Positions 1-11,575 of a stretch of DNA of 64,000 nt are shown in pieces. The stretch's first letter is position 1, and each line of letters opens with the position of its first letter. The notes beneath the pieces were generated by a model. The model did not search any database, was not told the origin of the DNA, and saw only the letters and a program-made list of their open reading frames with translations. A program made the translations under genes and the position numbers. This stretch comes from Silene conica (taxonomy: Eukaryota > Streptophyta > Magnoliopsida > Caryophyllales > Caryophyllaceae): positions 44,675,910 through 44,739,909 of the forward strand of contig CM055320.2 of the NCBI GenBank assembly GCA_029255685.2, given 5' to 3'.

Positions 1-683
1 CTAGTTGACATGTGCAATATGAAGTACTAGTCTTGTGAATTCGTTTACTTTTATCGTTAAAGTTTTCATAATTCATGAGAAACAAGAACAATATCCTAGT
101 AAAGAAGACTCAGAATGTCTCCGTGTAGTCTTGTTTTGATCTGTAGCTTGTGAAATTGCCTTTTGATTCGTAGTTATAAATTGTCACAAATTACCGCTTC
201 AATGTTTCTAACGCTTCAAAATGTTTTCAAAGTGATATATTGATGCGTGCCTATTTTATGATGTTTTACATCTATTTTTACACGCATTTTGTCGCTCATT
301 TACTATGTTTTAGCATTTATTTCCCAACAATTGTCTATTTTCGTATTTGTATGCTCTTTTGCAGATTTATGCGGAAAAGGGGCGATTTTATACCAAATTT
401 ATGCCCTCGGGACTTTTCATGACTAAGGATAAGAAGGAACGAAGCTTAGCGCACATTTCAAGGCCTAAAGATAACTTTTACAAGCAAAGAATCGATCTTC
501 GATGTTGCAGCCTGTTTCAAATGGCTATATCTCGAGTTCTAGAGCTGATAATGGAGTTATTCCAATTGGAGGTGAAAGCTTATCCTCTTAGCTTTCCAAC
601 GCCGCAAGAATCGCTTGATTACGATAAGTAACGAAGAAATGGCAGCTGTTTTAAGAACGATGCGCGCTGCAGTCCCGACAGTT

Positions 684-813
684 GGTCGACCGACCCACTA
701 TTTGGGTCGACCGACCAGGTGCCTATTGGAAAAGCCCAGAATTTGCCTGAAGCCCAGAAATCTCATAAAATCCGTAAAGCGGTCGACCGACCGAAAATAT
801 TGGTCGACCGACC
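684..813. repeat. Two pairs of 12-bp dyads, 21-bp spacing
   Basis: Sites start at 684, 705, 781 and 802. All four read GGTCGACCGACC, that is GGTCG-AC-CGACC. Each pair has starts exactly 21 bp apart with unrelated 9-bp spacers. They lie in the 5' part of the LTR. Confidence 0.95.
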
Positions 814-1692
814 ACAGCACCGACCCAGAAGTTTCCGCGAAGCCCATTAAAGTATTTAGGTCATTAGGAAACTCTTTTTTTCCGCCTATTTAAGCCAAAT
901 TTCGTAATTAGGGTTAATAATTCAGATTTCCATCAAGTTCTTAATCTAGTTTTCTATCATAGAATTAGAATCAAGTCCTAATAGAGAGAAGCATCCTAGT
1001 TTAGAGAAAAACTCCATAGCTTTAGAGAATACTTTCCAAGTTTCAATATTTGTTCTTGGATTCCAATTAAGCTTGTAAGTTTGCTACAATTAATCTTTCT
1101 TGTTGCAATTAATCTTTAATCATGTTATCTCCTTTAATGTTCTTGATTCTTGTTATTGTTAGTTTTACAATTGAGATTATGCATAGCTAATTCTTGTGAT
1201 TAGGAATTAGGGGAACCATGGTAAAAACTTGATTTTGATAGTTTTATGATTAAATTACCAATCCCCCATTGTTGTTGGTAAACTAATTCTTTTAGATTGA
1301 AAGATTGTTAGGATTAGTTTAACAACAACTTTGGGATTGCCCTTGAACGAAAGTTTAGTGCTTTTCTAGGAACCCTAAGACCGTAAGGATTGGGTAGAAT
1401 ATTGATCAAAAGGTTTATTCTTTGTTCCTTGGGATTGTGTTATTTGATTATTTTACCTTTCATTAACTTGTTTTAACCATGGGGAACCGAAGTTCCTAAT
1501 CTCCTTTTTCCCTTATTTTAATTTCCTTTATTATTATTGCATGTTTAGATTAATGTTCTTTATAACTTTCATGTTTATTCCTATTTTTATTATTGTTCCA
1601 GTAACTATGAGTAGGTAAATTTCATATGTTAGGATTAGGGAGTAAATATGCATAGGTAGTATAATTCCCGAATCAACATGTCGCAGGCAGGA

Positions 1693-1725
1693 GGTCGACC
1701 GACCACCATTATAGGTCGGCCGACC
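1693..1725. repeat. Dyad pair in LTR
   Basis: Sites start at 1693 (centre AC) and 1714 (centre GC, a perfect 12-bp palindrome), exactly 21 bp apart. Confidence 0.95.
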
Positions 1726-2323
1726 GACTCATGTTCGAATTCCGTTTCGCTTTTATTTGTAGACTATAATAACCTACAATGAGACCAAAAGGAGACTTGT
1801 AGGATGTTAGTATTGACCTACCCAAGATTGAGAGATTTGGGAAGGGCATTGGTTTACATCTTAAGACGGATAGGTTACTTAAGACTGAAAGGTTTGTGAC
1901 CTAGAATTTAGGAATCACCCTTATTGTTGACACCCAATAATTGTAAGACCTAGGAACTAATAGCATAGACCGAAAGGAGCTATTAGGTAGCATAGACCTA
2001 AAGGATATGTTACACCCCTTACGCGACTGCTATACATGTTGACTTAGGATTTATAGTATCTTAGCTGTTTATTACCCAAACATCCTAGCATCTCTTTTAT
2101 TATATATTTATTCTCCTCTTTATTTACTTGTTTTATTTTATTCTTGTTTTAGACCTAGCAACAATCAATCAAACCCTCTTTTTATTATTATTTTATAGAT
2201 TAAAAATTAGCAAACAGAATTAACCTTGTCTCTCTGTGGTTCGACCCTTACTATCACTATCTATAGTTTTAGTTTGGTTTACAAATTTTATCTTTGACAC
2301 CCACAACGACGGGTATCAAATTT

Positions 2324-2341
2324 TGGCGCCGTTGCCGGGGA
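2324..2341 (+). promoter_or_regulatory. Primer binding site, tRNA-Asp
   Basis: TGGCGCCGTTGCCGGGGA begins a few bases after the 5' LTR and is complementary to the 3' end of plant tRNA-Asp(GTC) including CCA. This is the usual Athila primer site. An identical site follows the 5' LTR of element 2 at 43376. Confidence 0.93.
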
Positions 2342-2383
2342 GACGGTATAATTTTGTTTGTTAATTTTTAGTTTATTTTTCTT

Positions 2384-2411
2384 GTCTTAAGGAACTTAGG
2401 TTCCTTAAGAC
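2384..2411 (+). other. Leader stem-loop after the primer site
   Basis: A perfect 12-bp inverted repeat (2384-2395 with 2400-2411) encloses the loop TTAG. Element 2 has the matching stem-loop at 43437-43463 with an 11-bp stem, in which a C-G pair has become T-A and both arms still pair. Its position, about 45 nt after the primer site, suits an RNA leader structure such as a packaging or dimerisation signal, but that role is inferred. Confidence 0.8.
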
Positions 2412-2467
2412 CGTTCTTACCTTTTTCTTCTAGTTTTGTTTAGAAGACAGGTTTTTGAGAGGAAGGC

Positions 2468-3844
2468 TTGAGTACTCTCAGTACTTTTGCAATCATGCCT
2501 ACTATGTCCGAATTAGAAACGACTTTTCAAAGCTTCATGACTCAAATGGCGGAAATAAAAAAAGAACAAGATGCAGTTGACAAGGGGATTGAAAGGCAAT
2601 TAGTAATCATAGCTAATCGGATTGCTAGCTCTCCAGTTGGTTGTAAGAGTTCCATAGAGACATTAAATGCTATAGATCTCAGGAGTGGTCGTGCTTATGA
2701 AAGACCAACCCCAAAGGATGATTATGCCAAAGTTCAAGACGAAGAAATCGATCCCGTGCACAGGTCAGGAGGTCGACCGACCACAACATCAGGTCGACCG
2801 ACCTCGACGCCTGACGTGAGATTAGTTTCTGCAGAACAGAAAAATCTCGATAGTACAGCGTCTGGTCGACCGAACGCTGTACCAGGTCGACCGACCAGTG
2901 TTCCTGAGCAGATTGTGGATTCGCCTCCTGAGCTACCTGTCTCTCCTCTCGTCAATGATTCAACGGAGATTCCGAAGTTAAAAGAGCCAAGGCTTGCCGA
3001 TTCCGCGACAAGCATTGTGGTCCCGTTTCCGTATCATTTGGAGAAATTAATGTTGGAGCATCAGTTCAAAAAAATTTTGGAGAGGTATGAGGGCGTTGAT
3101 ATTAGTAACCCAGATATTTCTGTCAAGTGTGATCCCATCACACCCATTACTAAAGAGTCGCTCATTCTTAAGGATGAGAATGATAGGTTACTTGATTCCC
3201 TCTCCCTCCCCGTTAATGATACTAACTTGGATCTAGAAACAACCAATGAGTTAGACTTTCACCCCTTGACTGACCAACCTATTTTTGTAGGTATTAGTGA
3301 TGAACATGTTCCTAACATGATTGAACCCTCTGTTGATGAACCTTGTTTTTTGCAGGATTCACTTATTGACATTCCTGATGTTTTTAATAATATTAGTGAA
3401 TGTTCTATGCAAGGATCCTTTTCAAAGGATCCTTCGGAGGCTTTGATGTGTTTTGAGGCATGTGCAGGTGAATCTCTTGCTCAGGATGCTGATTTGGATG
3501 CTCCAGAAATTGCGACACTAGTGGTAGAGTCTATAGGCGGTAGGAAGAGAGATGTTCTCGATCGAGTAGTACCACTTACTCGATCAAATGCTGTAGAGAA
3601 CGAGGTCACTCAAACAAGTGATCATTTGGCTGAAGAAAAGAGCCCTAAGAAGAAGAAGCCGAGGAAGGTGTCGACCCACGACTTGGGAGTCGACAACCAC
3701 GGGAGATGGATGGCTAAAGCTATGGATGATGACCCACCTATCTACATGGTGGAGAGAAACTTATCTACCCAAATCACCATAGCTGAAGGAGTAGCCTATA
3801 GTCAGAGCCCTTGGTCAAAGAAACGCCGAATCCTTCGCGGATGA
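2468..3844 (+). pseudogene. Gag-like remnant of Athila-like element 1
   Basis: A 458-residue frame. It has a coiled-coil-like N-terminal stretch, then a segment with Athila gag C-terminal character (AIDLRSGRAYERP near residue 65 and PFPYHLEKLMLEHQFKKILE near residue 187), an acidic middle and a basic tail (KSPKKKKPRK). The gag core fold and the zinc knuckle are not present. Two dyad pairs fall inside the frame and are read as GRPT or GRPN tetrapeptides seven residues apart. No protease or polymerase follows. Whether the frame is translated is unknown. Confidence 0.65.
2771..2896. repeat. Two dyad pairs inside the gag-like frame
   Basis: Sites start at 2771, 2792, 2864 and 2885. Each pair is exactly 21 bp apart, and both lie in the same reading phase (G-R-P-T). 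The site at 2864 has one mismatch (GGTCGACCGAAC). Confidence 0.93.
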
Positions 3845-4060
3845 CTTCTGCTTTTGCTCGTTTCTGTTTTTCTTAAGATAATTTTTTTGTTTTACTAAGA
3901 CTTTCTTGCTTGCTTTCTTTAAGTTTTTAGGACAACTTTTTTGTGTTTGCGTAGGTAAGACATTTTAGTCTTGGTTCTGGGATCTTGCGCATTTGTTGGG
4001 CGCACATTTATTGCTTTTTCAGGTTTCGACGAAGAACCGACGACCACTGTACAGCAGAGG

Positions 4061-4164
4061 GGTCGGCCGACCAGCATTACCAGTCGACCGACCTGAGCTC
4101 TGCAAATTCGGAAGTTCTTAATATACAGGAAGGTCGGTCGACCTATTACATCGGTCGGTCGACC
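4061..4164. repeat. Two dyad pairs in the 3' untranslated region
   Basis: Sites start at 4061 (centre GC), 4082 (AGTCGACCGACC, one mismatch), 4132 and 4153 (both GGTCGGTCGACC, the reverse orientation). Both spacings are exactly 21 bp. Confidence 0.93.
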
Positions 4165-4246
4165 GCCCAGCTGTTACGGTTTTCTCGTTTCTTTTTCAGG
4201 GATCGTGTAAGTCGTCTTGGGTACTTGAGTGACACTGCTTGCCACC

Positions 4247-4283
4247 AAAACCTCCCAGCTTACGCTGGTTTGGGGAGGTTTTT
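4247..4283 (+). other. Conserved two-part hairpin in the 3' region
   Basis: The outer arms AAAACCTCCC (4247-4256) and GGGAGGTTTT (4273-4282) enclose an inner stem CAGC-TTAC-GCTG. Element 2 has the same sequence unchanged at 46657-46693, although the flanking DNA differs, which suggests selection on an RNA fold. The role is unknown. Confidence 0.75.
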
Positions 4284-5070
4284 CTCATGCGCCTATTATT
4301 CCAGTGAGTTCTTTCCAGTTTTTCCTTAGTTTTTACTCTCTTTGCATCTTTCTTTTAATTTTCTGAAACCTTTACTTAGGCTAATGCACAATGGGGACAT
4401 TGTGCGGGTTGGTTTGGGGAATGGTTTCGTGTCACATGCATTGCATTCTGTCACACGTTTATTGCATTTCTGTCTTGCATTGTTCTTTTCTTTATTTTAT
4501 CTACCTATACAAAAAATCCAAAAAAAATGAAAAAATTCAAAAATTCAAAAAAATGCACGTTTATTTTAGCATATAGGTCGAGTCGGAACGAGAGTATTTC
4601 AAGGATGATTTAGCTATCTTACTTGTTTATGCCTTTACCTTGCCTTGTCAACTTGTTTTAGTATGAAAGTCTTTTGCATATCTACGAGTTTTTGTCAATT
4701 TGTATATCTTGAGACTTGAGTTATACCTTGGCAACCTACTATACATTCGAAGTTTTAGAGCCTTATTCCTGGTTCCATTCTTAAACCAGTTGTCTAGGAT
4801 GTGAGTAGTACTCCCCTTGGAACATGTTACATCAATATGCATAAACATGAACTTGAATTGTTATATACTTGTTTTACTTTCTCGTTATTTGAGTCTTGAT
4901 ACGTGCATTTGGGATCCCTTTTCTCGTATTTACCCATAAGCTTCACATAGCCAAAATTGCCTTTTTATCTTCCAAAAACTACATCCCATACTTAGCCTAC
5001 CTTTCCAAGCTAGTATTTGTGGTCTTTGGTTTGACCCTTGAGGTATCTTGGTTTGTAAGCTATCTTAAGC

Positions 5071-5168
5071 AAAGAGAAAAGAAAAGAAAGAAAAGAAAGA
5101 AAGAAAAGAAAAAAGAACAAAAAAAATTCAGAAAAAGGAAGAAAGAAAAGAAAAACGAAAAAAAAAAA
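5071..5168 (+). repeat. Purine-rich tract (GAAA-type)
   Basis: About 100 bp of nearly pure A and G on the plus strand, immediately before the dyad pair at 5189. Element 2 has an equivalent tract at about 47480-47578, also just before a dyad pair. It could be a central polypurine-like primer or a drifting microsatellite. Confidence 0.7.
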
Positions 5169-5188
5169 TCCGGAAAACACAGGAAGTC

Positions 5189-5221
5189 AGTCGACCGACC
5201 GCTTTCATAGGTCGGTCGACC
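5189..5221. repeat. Dyad pair after the purine tract
   Basis: Sites start at 5189 (AGTCGACCGACC) and 5210 (GGTCGGTCGACC), 21 bp apart and in opposite orientations. The partner pair in element 2 is at 47588/47609. Confidence 0.93.
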
Positions 5222-6318
5222 AACTGGCATCATCAGATTCAAAATTTCGTTCCAAAATCCCTTTCTTTTATATGTTATCACTCCCGTACCTCATTTAAAA
5301 TATTTAGGAGTCCTTTCTTATATTCAATATGAGAGTTGTGCCACAAAAAGAGCACTTTCTTAATTTCAGGAGTTGTGAAATATGTTGATGGAAAACCGGT
5401 TCTACTAGCTTGGCTACTAACCCCACAAATCCAAAAACATCTTAACCACTTTTACCTTTTACCTCACATACCTTTCATTACCTCAATTGCATGTATCTGG
5501 GTCACTTAATAAGATTGTTATACAAAGTTGTAGAATTCTTGTTCATGTTAGATTGCAGGCATGTTTTCATGGGTCGCAGTTAGGTGAGTGTCATGACAAA
5601 TATACTTCTTCCTATCTTTTACATATACTCACCCTTTGCTTCATGATTGTCTCGAGCGTACCGCGAGAGTCCATGGTATAAAGTCTCTATAGTCTTTATT
5701 TTTGCAAGTTTGACAACACCATAACTCGTTTGCATGATTTGAATGCTTTCTCATTTTGTACTTGGCATTGGTATAGGCTAACATGTAAATTTCGCTCTGA
5801 GATTGAAATCGTTCCATTAGTTAAGATCGAGTCTATTTCTTGCTTGAGGGCAAGCAAGGTTTGGTTTGGGGAATTTGATGCGTGCCTATTTTATGATGTT
5901 TTACATCTATTTTTACACGCATTTTGTCGCTCATTTACTATGTTTTAGCATTTATTTCCCAACAATTGTCTATTTTCGTATTTTTATGCTCTTTTGCAGA
6001 TTTATGCGGAAAAGGGACGATTTTATACCAAATTTATGCCCTCGGGACTTTTCATGACTAAGGATAAGAAGGAACGAAGCTTAGCGCACATTTCAAGGCC
6101 TAAACATAACTTTTACAAGCAAAGAATAGATCTTCGATGTTGCAGCCTGTTTCAAATGGCTATATCTCGAGTTCTAGAGCTGATAATGGAGTGATTCCAA
6201 TTGGAGGTGAAAGCTTATCCTCTTAGCTTTCCAACGCCGCAAGAATCGCTTGATTACGATAAGTAACGAAGAAATGGCAGCTGTTTTAAGAACGATGCGC
6301 GCTGCAGTCCCGACAGTT

Positions 6319-6372
6319 GGTCGACCGACCAACTATTTGGGTCGACCGACCAACTATTTGGGTCGACCGACC
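6319..6372. repeat. Triplet of dyads at 21-bp steps
   Basis: Sites start at 6319, 6340 and 6361, all GGTCGACCGACC with the same 9-bp spacer AACTATTTG. The 5' LTR has only two sites here, so one whole 21-bp unit was gained or lost after insertion. Confidence 0.95.
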
Positions 6373-6436
6373 AGGTGCCTATTGGAAAAGCCCAGAATTT
6401 GCCTGAAGCCCAGAAATCTCATAAAATCCGTAAAGC

Positions 6437-6469
6437 GGTCGACCGACCGAAAATATTGGTCGACCGACC
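6437..6469. repeat. Dyad pair in 3' LTR
   Basis: Sites start at 6437 and 6458, 21 bp apart, matching 781/802 of the 5' LTR. Confidence 0.95.
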
Positions 6470-7351
6470 ACAGCACCGACCCAGAAGTTTCCGCGAAGCC
6501 CATTAAAGTATTTAGGTCATTAGGAAACTCTTTTTTTCCGCCTATTTAAGCCAAATTTCGTAATTAGGGTTAATAATTCAGATTTCCATCAAGTTCTTAA
6601 TCTAGTTTTCTATCATAGAATTAGAATCAAGTCCTAATAGAGAGAAGCATCCTAGTTTAGAGAAAAACTCCATAGCTTTAGAGAATACTTTCCAAGTTTC
6701 AATATTTGTTCTTGAATTCCAATTAAGCTTGTAAGTTTGGTACAATTAATCTTTCTTGTTGCAATTAATCTTTAATCATGTTATCTCCTTTAATAATGTT
6801 CTTGATTCTTGTTATTGTTAGTTTTACAATTGAGATTATGCATAGCTAATTCTTGTGATTAGGAATTAGGGGAACCATGGTAAAAACTTGATTTTGATAG
6901 TTTTATGATTAAATTACCAATCCCCCATTGTTGTTGGTAAACTAATTCTTTTAGATTGAAAGATTGTTAGGATTAGTTTAACAACAACTTTGGGATTGCC
7001 CTTGAACGAAAGTTTAGTGCTTTTCTAGGAACCCTAAGACCGTAAGGATTGGGTAGAATATTGACCTAAAGGTTTATTCTTTGTTCCTTGGGATTGTGTT
7101 ATTTGATTATTTTACCTTTCATTAACTTGTTTTAACCATGGGGAACCGAAGTTCCTAATCTCCTTTTTCCCTTATTTTAATTTCCTTTATTATTATTGCA
7201 TGTTTAGATTAATGTTCTTTATAACTTTCATGTTTATTCCTATTTTTATTATTGTTCCAGTAACTATGAGTAGGTAAATTTCATATGTTAGGATTAGGGA
7301 GTAAATATGCATAGGTAGTATAATTCCCGAATCAACATGTCGCAGGCAGGA

Positions 7352-7384
7352 GGTCGACCGACCACCATTATAGGTCGGCCGACC
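7352..7384. repeat. Dyad pair in 3' LTR
   Basis: Sites start at 7352 (centre AC) and 7373 (centre GC), 21 bp apart, matching 1693/1714 of the 5' LTR. Confidence 0.95.
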
Positions 7385-9467
7385 GACTCGTGTTCGAATT
7401 CCGTTTCGCTTTTATTTGTAGACTATAATAACCTACAATGAGACCAAAAGGAGACTTGTAGGATGTTAGTATTGACCTACCCAAGATTGAGAGATTTGGG
7501 AAGGGCATTGGTTTACATCTTAAGACGGATAGGTTACTTAAGACTGAAAGGTTTGTGACCTAGAATTTAGGAATCACCCTTATTGTTGACACCCAATAAT
7601 TGTGAGACCTAGGAACTAATAGCATAGACCGAAAGGAGCTATTAGGTAGCATAGACCTAAAGGATATGTTACACCCCTTACGCGACTGCTATACATGTTG
7701 ACTTAGGATTTATAGTATCTTAGCTGTTTATTACCCAAACATCCTAGCATCTCTTTTATTATATATTTATTCTCCTCTTTATTTACTTGTTTTATTTTAT
7801 TCGTGTTTTAGACCTAGCAACAATCAATCAAACCCTCTTTTTATTATTATTTTATAGATTAAAAATTAGCAAACAGAATTAACCTTGTCTCTCTGTGGTT
7901 CGACCCTTACTATCACTATCTATAGTTTTAGTTTGGTTTATAAATTTTATCTTTGACACCCACAACGACAGGTATCATATATACCAGGATAAAACTTGAT
8001 GTTTGATAATTATGATGATTGATGCAATATGATAATTCTGTAGCTATGTGTCGATGAAGTCCCGTTTGAAAGTTTAGTTGCTGCACAGTGTATAAAACCC
8101 TTATTGTGCAAGTCAGATATAGTACTAGTTTCATGATAAACGATGTAATGTGAGTGGACGGAAAATGTACCTAAGTGATTTTGTTAACTTATTGATATCT
8201 GGGAGTGTTAAACGGTCTCGTGAGTCTATGATTTGTGCACATCTTGTGAAATATGTCAATGCTCCATGTTTAATTACGTTAATTAATTTTGCGCTATGCC
8301 TTTTCCTGAATATGATTCCACTTCTATAATATGATTATGAGCATGAAACATTTTAAATTTTCAAGTACGAACTATGAGCTTCTTGGTTGTTTACATTGTT
8401 GAAAATATATTAAATTGTGATAAATCTCAAAGGTATGTAAGTGTTAGCTACCCCGATTCTGCTTTACTGCGTAACACGATTATACCAATCCTGTTATAAT
8501 TATTGTTGTTTGGGGTTATATGTTTATATTTTTTTGATTAACGTGTAGTGATTTATATGCTCTTGATTTCATTAAGATTTATGGTTGATGCTATTATACA
8601 TATAATATTAATAATATATTTTTTTTTTATGTTAATTTTGGTGAGATGGGTTGTCATACTTAGATATGAATCGATGGATTGTTACAAGGTGGGCAGCAGA
8701 ACTTGTTATTTGTATGTTATTAGATATGGATATCAAGAAGTATGTAAACTAAGGTTGGTATTAGTGGATAAGTTGATGTATAATTAGTCATACGTGTGAT
8801 TTGGGAATGTCAAGAAGAGGATTTAAGAGCTTATGTGTGTTTTATCTATTGATACTACTGAGATGAATTCATACGAAATGGTGTAATTTACAATTTTGAC
8901 ATTTTGGCTTTCGAGTATTGTGTTTTAATTGTTGTATCCTTTGACCTTGACTTGTGGGTGAGTAGCTTAGAGTTATTCTCTAAGTGTTGAGCGGTTCCTC
9001 TAATGGAAAATTTGACAATATGATATTGAAATTGAGATGAGAATTGGTTATTGTTATTGAGCTATGAGTTATGGGGCCTGTGTGCCATGCTTACGGTCCA
9101 GAGTGACCTGGTTATTGAGCTACATTATTTGAGTTTGAATCGATATTGAGATGGAAGTATTGTTTTGCGGTTTTATTCCGCCAGTTCACTCACCCCTTGT
9201 CTTTGGTCTTAGGTTCGACGATGATAAAACAATACTTGACTACTTGGAGTAAGTTCTTATGTGGTAAAGTCATGGGTATAACGGGGTAATGTACTGGAAT
9301 TCTTATAATGGGGTTACGGGGACGTAACCATGTTTTAAGGAGGATAGGATTGTAAAATATTTTGATTTATGCGTCGTGATTGTTTGAATATACTTGATAA
9401 TCTTCATTATTTCTGTGATACATTTTATTTCGTTCCATGAAGTGCCCTTTTATTTAAGTATACGTCG

Positions 9468-9485
9468 AACTTTGGGGACAAAGTT
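9468..9485 (+). other. Hairpin, upstream copy
   Basis: AACTTTG, loop GGGA, CAAAGTT. It is followed by a purine-rich GAGGGTAGAA and TGTAATATTT, like a decayed or alternative priming tract and LTR start about 140 bp before the real one. Copy 2 has the same at 38583-38600. Confidence 0.7.
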
Positions 9486-9603
9486 TTTTTTTTACGAGGG
9501 TAGAATGTAATATTTTGTGTTTAAGAGTACTTGAGATGTGGTATGGTGCTATATTTTGTGTTCGTTATGTGCTTAGTAACCAGCTTGTTAGTCATGGGAT
9601 GGT

Positions 9604-9622
9604 GAACTTCGGGACGAAGTTC
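9604..9622 (+). other. Hairpin and purine tract before the LTR
   Basis: GAACTTCG, loop GGA, CGAAGTTC, followed by AAGGGGGGAAGAC (the polypurine tract) and the LTR start TGTAATACCCC at 9641. It recurs at 27693-27711, and at 38717-38739 with an enlarged loop but intact stem. Confidence 0.8.
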
Positions 9623-10434
9623 ATTTTAAGGGGGGAAGACTGTAATACCCCGCATTTTATCAGTAATTAATTTATATGGTTATTAAGGTATTGATAATAT
9701 TTGATTATTTATATTCGATAATTAAGTTATCGAATGCGTGTTTTATATTTTACATATTATATTATATATTATTGGTGTAATACTTCATTATAATACAACT
9801 CGAAATAGTTGTTACGATGTTGATTTTTATATTTGACATAAGGTTAGTTTAGATATAATAGTACTTGATGTTATGTTGAATATTATGTGTTGCTCGTGGG
9901 TTTCGAGCACGGGACCTCTAGGGGGTGGTGTTGGGCTTCGATTTCTGTGCACAAACAACACAATCCATACACACTAAAACCCTAACACAACTCACTAACA
10001 CTCATCTCACGTATAACCTGATGATGCCGCCATGTTAGAGGGTTGAACGTCCTATTTCTGACCTAGCTTTTACACAACTGATAACCTAAACCTACTGTCG
10101 CCACCACACAGAGGAGAAATGGGGTTCTCACGGCCACAAACACCCTCACGTTTCCCCCTAATTCTGATCTGAAGTCAGGTATGCGTCTGACATTGTTTTA
10201 TCTCGGTTGTGTGTAGTCGTTTTAACAGTAGTGTCGAAGGGGTTGCGTCTGGCCATTTTGATCTTGTTAGTTTTGTTATGTGTTGCTGGTGGGAGAAGGG
10301 GTGTCAGGGAGGTTGTCTCGGGGGGTTCTGGTGCGTCGGAGTCGGTGTTTAAGGGGTGTTTGTCACCCTGGTCGTAAGTATAATTGTTTTATGGGTTAGG
10401 CTTTCTGCTCGTGTGTTTAAGGGAGGAGTTTGGG

Positions 10435-10481
10435 GGTGGTACCACCGTCGACTCGGGGGAGGTCGACGCGGTGGTACCACC
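10435..10481. repeat. Compound palindrome in the family T LTR
   Basis: The perfect 12-bp palindrome GGTGGTACCACC occurs at 10435 and again at 10470. Between them, GTCGAC occurs at 10447 and 10462, so the whole block is an inverted repeat about a 9-bp centre. In copy 2 the equivalent block (41788 and 49843) has Athila-like element 2 inserted in its centre. Confidence 0.8.
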
Positions 10482-10822
10482 GTGGTGTCTAGGTGGTGCG
10501 TAAGGGGAAAGGTGTTGGTGGTTTCAGGGGTTGTCGGTGGTGTCTAGGGGTGTCGATGGCAGGTCTGTGGTTACGGTCCAGAGAGTACAGGAGGTGGACC
10601 AAGTCTGTTTCGTGGCCTGGTGCATCTTGCCGGTGCTAGTCGACGACCTGGTGGTGTGTAGGCAGGGTGGCCGGTGTATGTGGGTGTCTGGGTTTGTCGT
10701 TGTCGGTGGTGGGCAGGAGCTACGTGGTGGTTTAGGCGGCTGTTTTGGGGTGTTGTTGGTGTCGTGTTAGGGCTGGGAGTCGTGGGGTTTGTTGGGTTAT
10801 TATGTTCTATTATTTGTTATTT

Positions 10823-10929
<107 letters not shown>

Positions 10930-11467
10930 TCATCTTTATTTACTATTATTACTTATTATTGCTATTATTATTATTATTAAAATTATATTTATTATTGTTA
11001 TAATTTTAGTAGTATTATTATTATGACTACTATTTTAATATTAGCCGTCTCTCGTTATTTCAAGTTAATTGTCATCGTGCAATTGAAGCTTATGAGTCGT
11101 AAATCAATGAGTTAAGGAAATTTTCTAGTTAAGGAAACTTTCCATTTATAATGGGTTTCTATTTTTGGAAACTTTCCGTTTATGGAAGGTTTCTGTTTAT
11201 AGTATGTATAGGATGTTATGGGGTTTCGGGAAGGGTTTTAATTCGTTATGTGTACGTGTTTAGGTAGCGGGTTTCGTGTGGAACACTTCTAGCAAGCTTG
11301 GATTTATTTGCTTTCCTGCCGTTTCAGGTAGGGGATTAACTGTGCACTCGTTTATGATGTGAAACATGATCATTAACCGTTGTGAATTATATATATCTTG
11401 TTGAATGAATAATGTTGTGATATTATATATTGACTATATATTCTTATGATGCGGAAATTGATAAAAA

Positions 11468-11575
11468 GGGTCTGTGATTGGTGCGGAGATAAAGGGTCTG
11501 TGATTGGTGCAGAGATAAAGGGTCTGTGATTGGTGCGGAGATAAAGGGTATGTGATTGGTGTGGAGAATTATGGG
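11468..11575 (+). repeat. 26-bp tandem repeat in LTR
   Basis: Four copies of GGGTCTGTGATTGGTGCGGA plus GATAAA, degenerating rightwards. The LTR ending at 35012 has a related repeat at about 34506-34600 with period 27. Confidence 0.85.

Larger units (their letters stand above)
241..2318 (+). repeat. 5' LTR of Athila-like element 1
   Basis: 2078 bp, starting TGATGCGTG and ending GGTATCA. It matches 5876-7977 almost base for base. It carries three dyad pairs (684, 781 and 1693), each with 21-bp internal spacing. Short frames inside it are LTR sequence, not genes. Confidence 0.93.
3845..5875 (+). other. 3' untranslated region of Athila-like element 1
   Basis: Non-coding. It holds dyad pairs at 4061/4082, 4132/4153 and 5189/5210, a strong hairpin at 4247-4283, a sequence with CAATGGGGACATTG typical of Athila 3' regions (near 4389), and a purine-rich tract at 5071-5168. 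It aligns with 46343-48276 of element 2. Confidence 0.8.
241..7977 (+). mobile_element. Athila-like (Ty3/Gypsy) element 1, non-autonomous
   Basis: A complete-ended element with LTRs at 241-2318 and 5876-7977, starting TGAT and ending ATCA. It is flanked by a 5-bp target duplication TATAT (236-240 and 7978-7982). The primer site matches the 3' end of plant tRNA-Asp, as in Athila. The 3' internal region carries the GGGGAATT tract before the LTR that is usual in Athila. The only coding remnant is a gag-like frame at 2468-3844. Protease, reverse transcriptase, RNase H and integrase are absent. The LTRs differ at about 15 sites plus two short length differences (about 0.7%), so insertion is recent, a few hundred thousand years at common plant LTR rates. 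It shares 3' sequence and the GGTCG-NN-CGACC dyads with element 2 at 41817. Confidence 0.9.
5876..7977 (+). repeat. 3' LTR of Athila-like element 1
   Basis: 2102 bp. It is 24 bp longer than the 5' LTR because of one extra 21-bp dyad unit near 6331 and a 3-bp difference near 6795. It is preceded by TTTGGGGAATT, the 3' priming tract region of Athila elements. Confidence 0.93.
7978..9640 (+). other. Internal non-coding region of family T copy 1
   Basis: AT-rich, with only short chance frames. It aligns with about 37060-38758 of copy 2 in order and orientation. Its end carries two hairpins, each followed by a purine-rich run and a TGTAA start-like sequence: the first at 9468-9485, and the second at 9604-9622 directly before the LTR. 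Confidence 0.75.

Noticed and set aside
240-893. Small frames in the LTRs of Athila-like element 1 (repeated at 5866-6549)
   Set aside because: They have no domain, and LTR duplication alone explains the matching copies.
684-7384. CRISPR-like array from regular 12-bp repeats
   Set aside because: Repeats are only 12 bp, spacers 9 bp, no cas genes are present, and the sites are pairs dispersed through plant LTR elements.
8548-8787. A possible small protein gene of 79 residues
   Set aside because: It is AT-rich, hydrophobic by composition, lies within the non-coding family T internal region and is not kept in copy 2.
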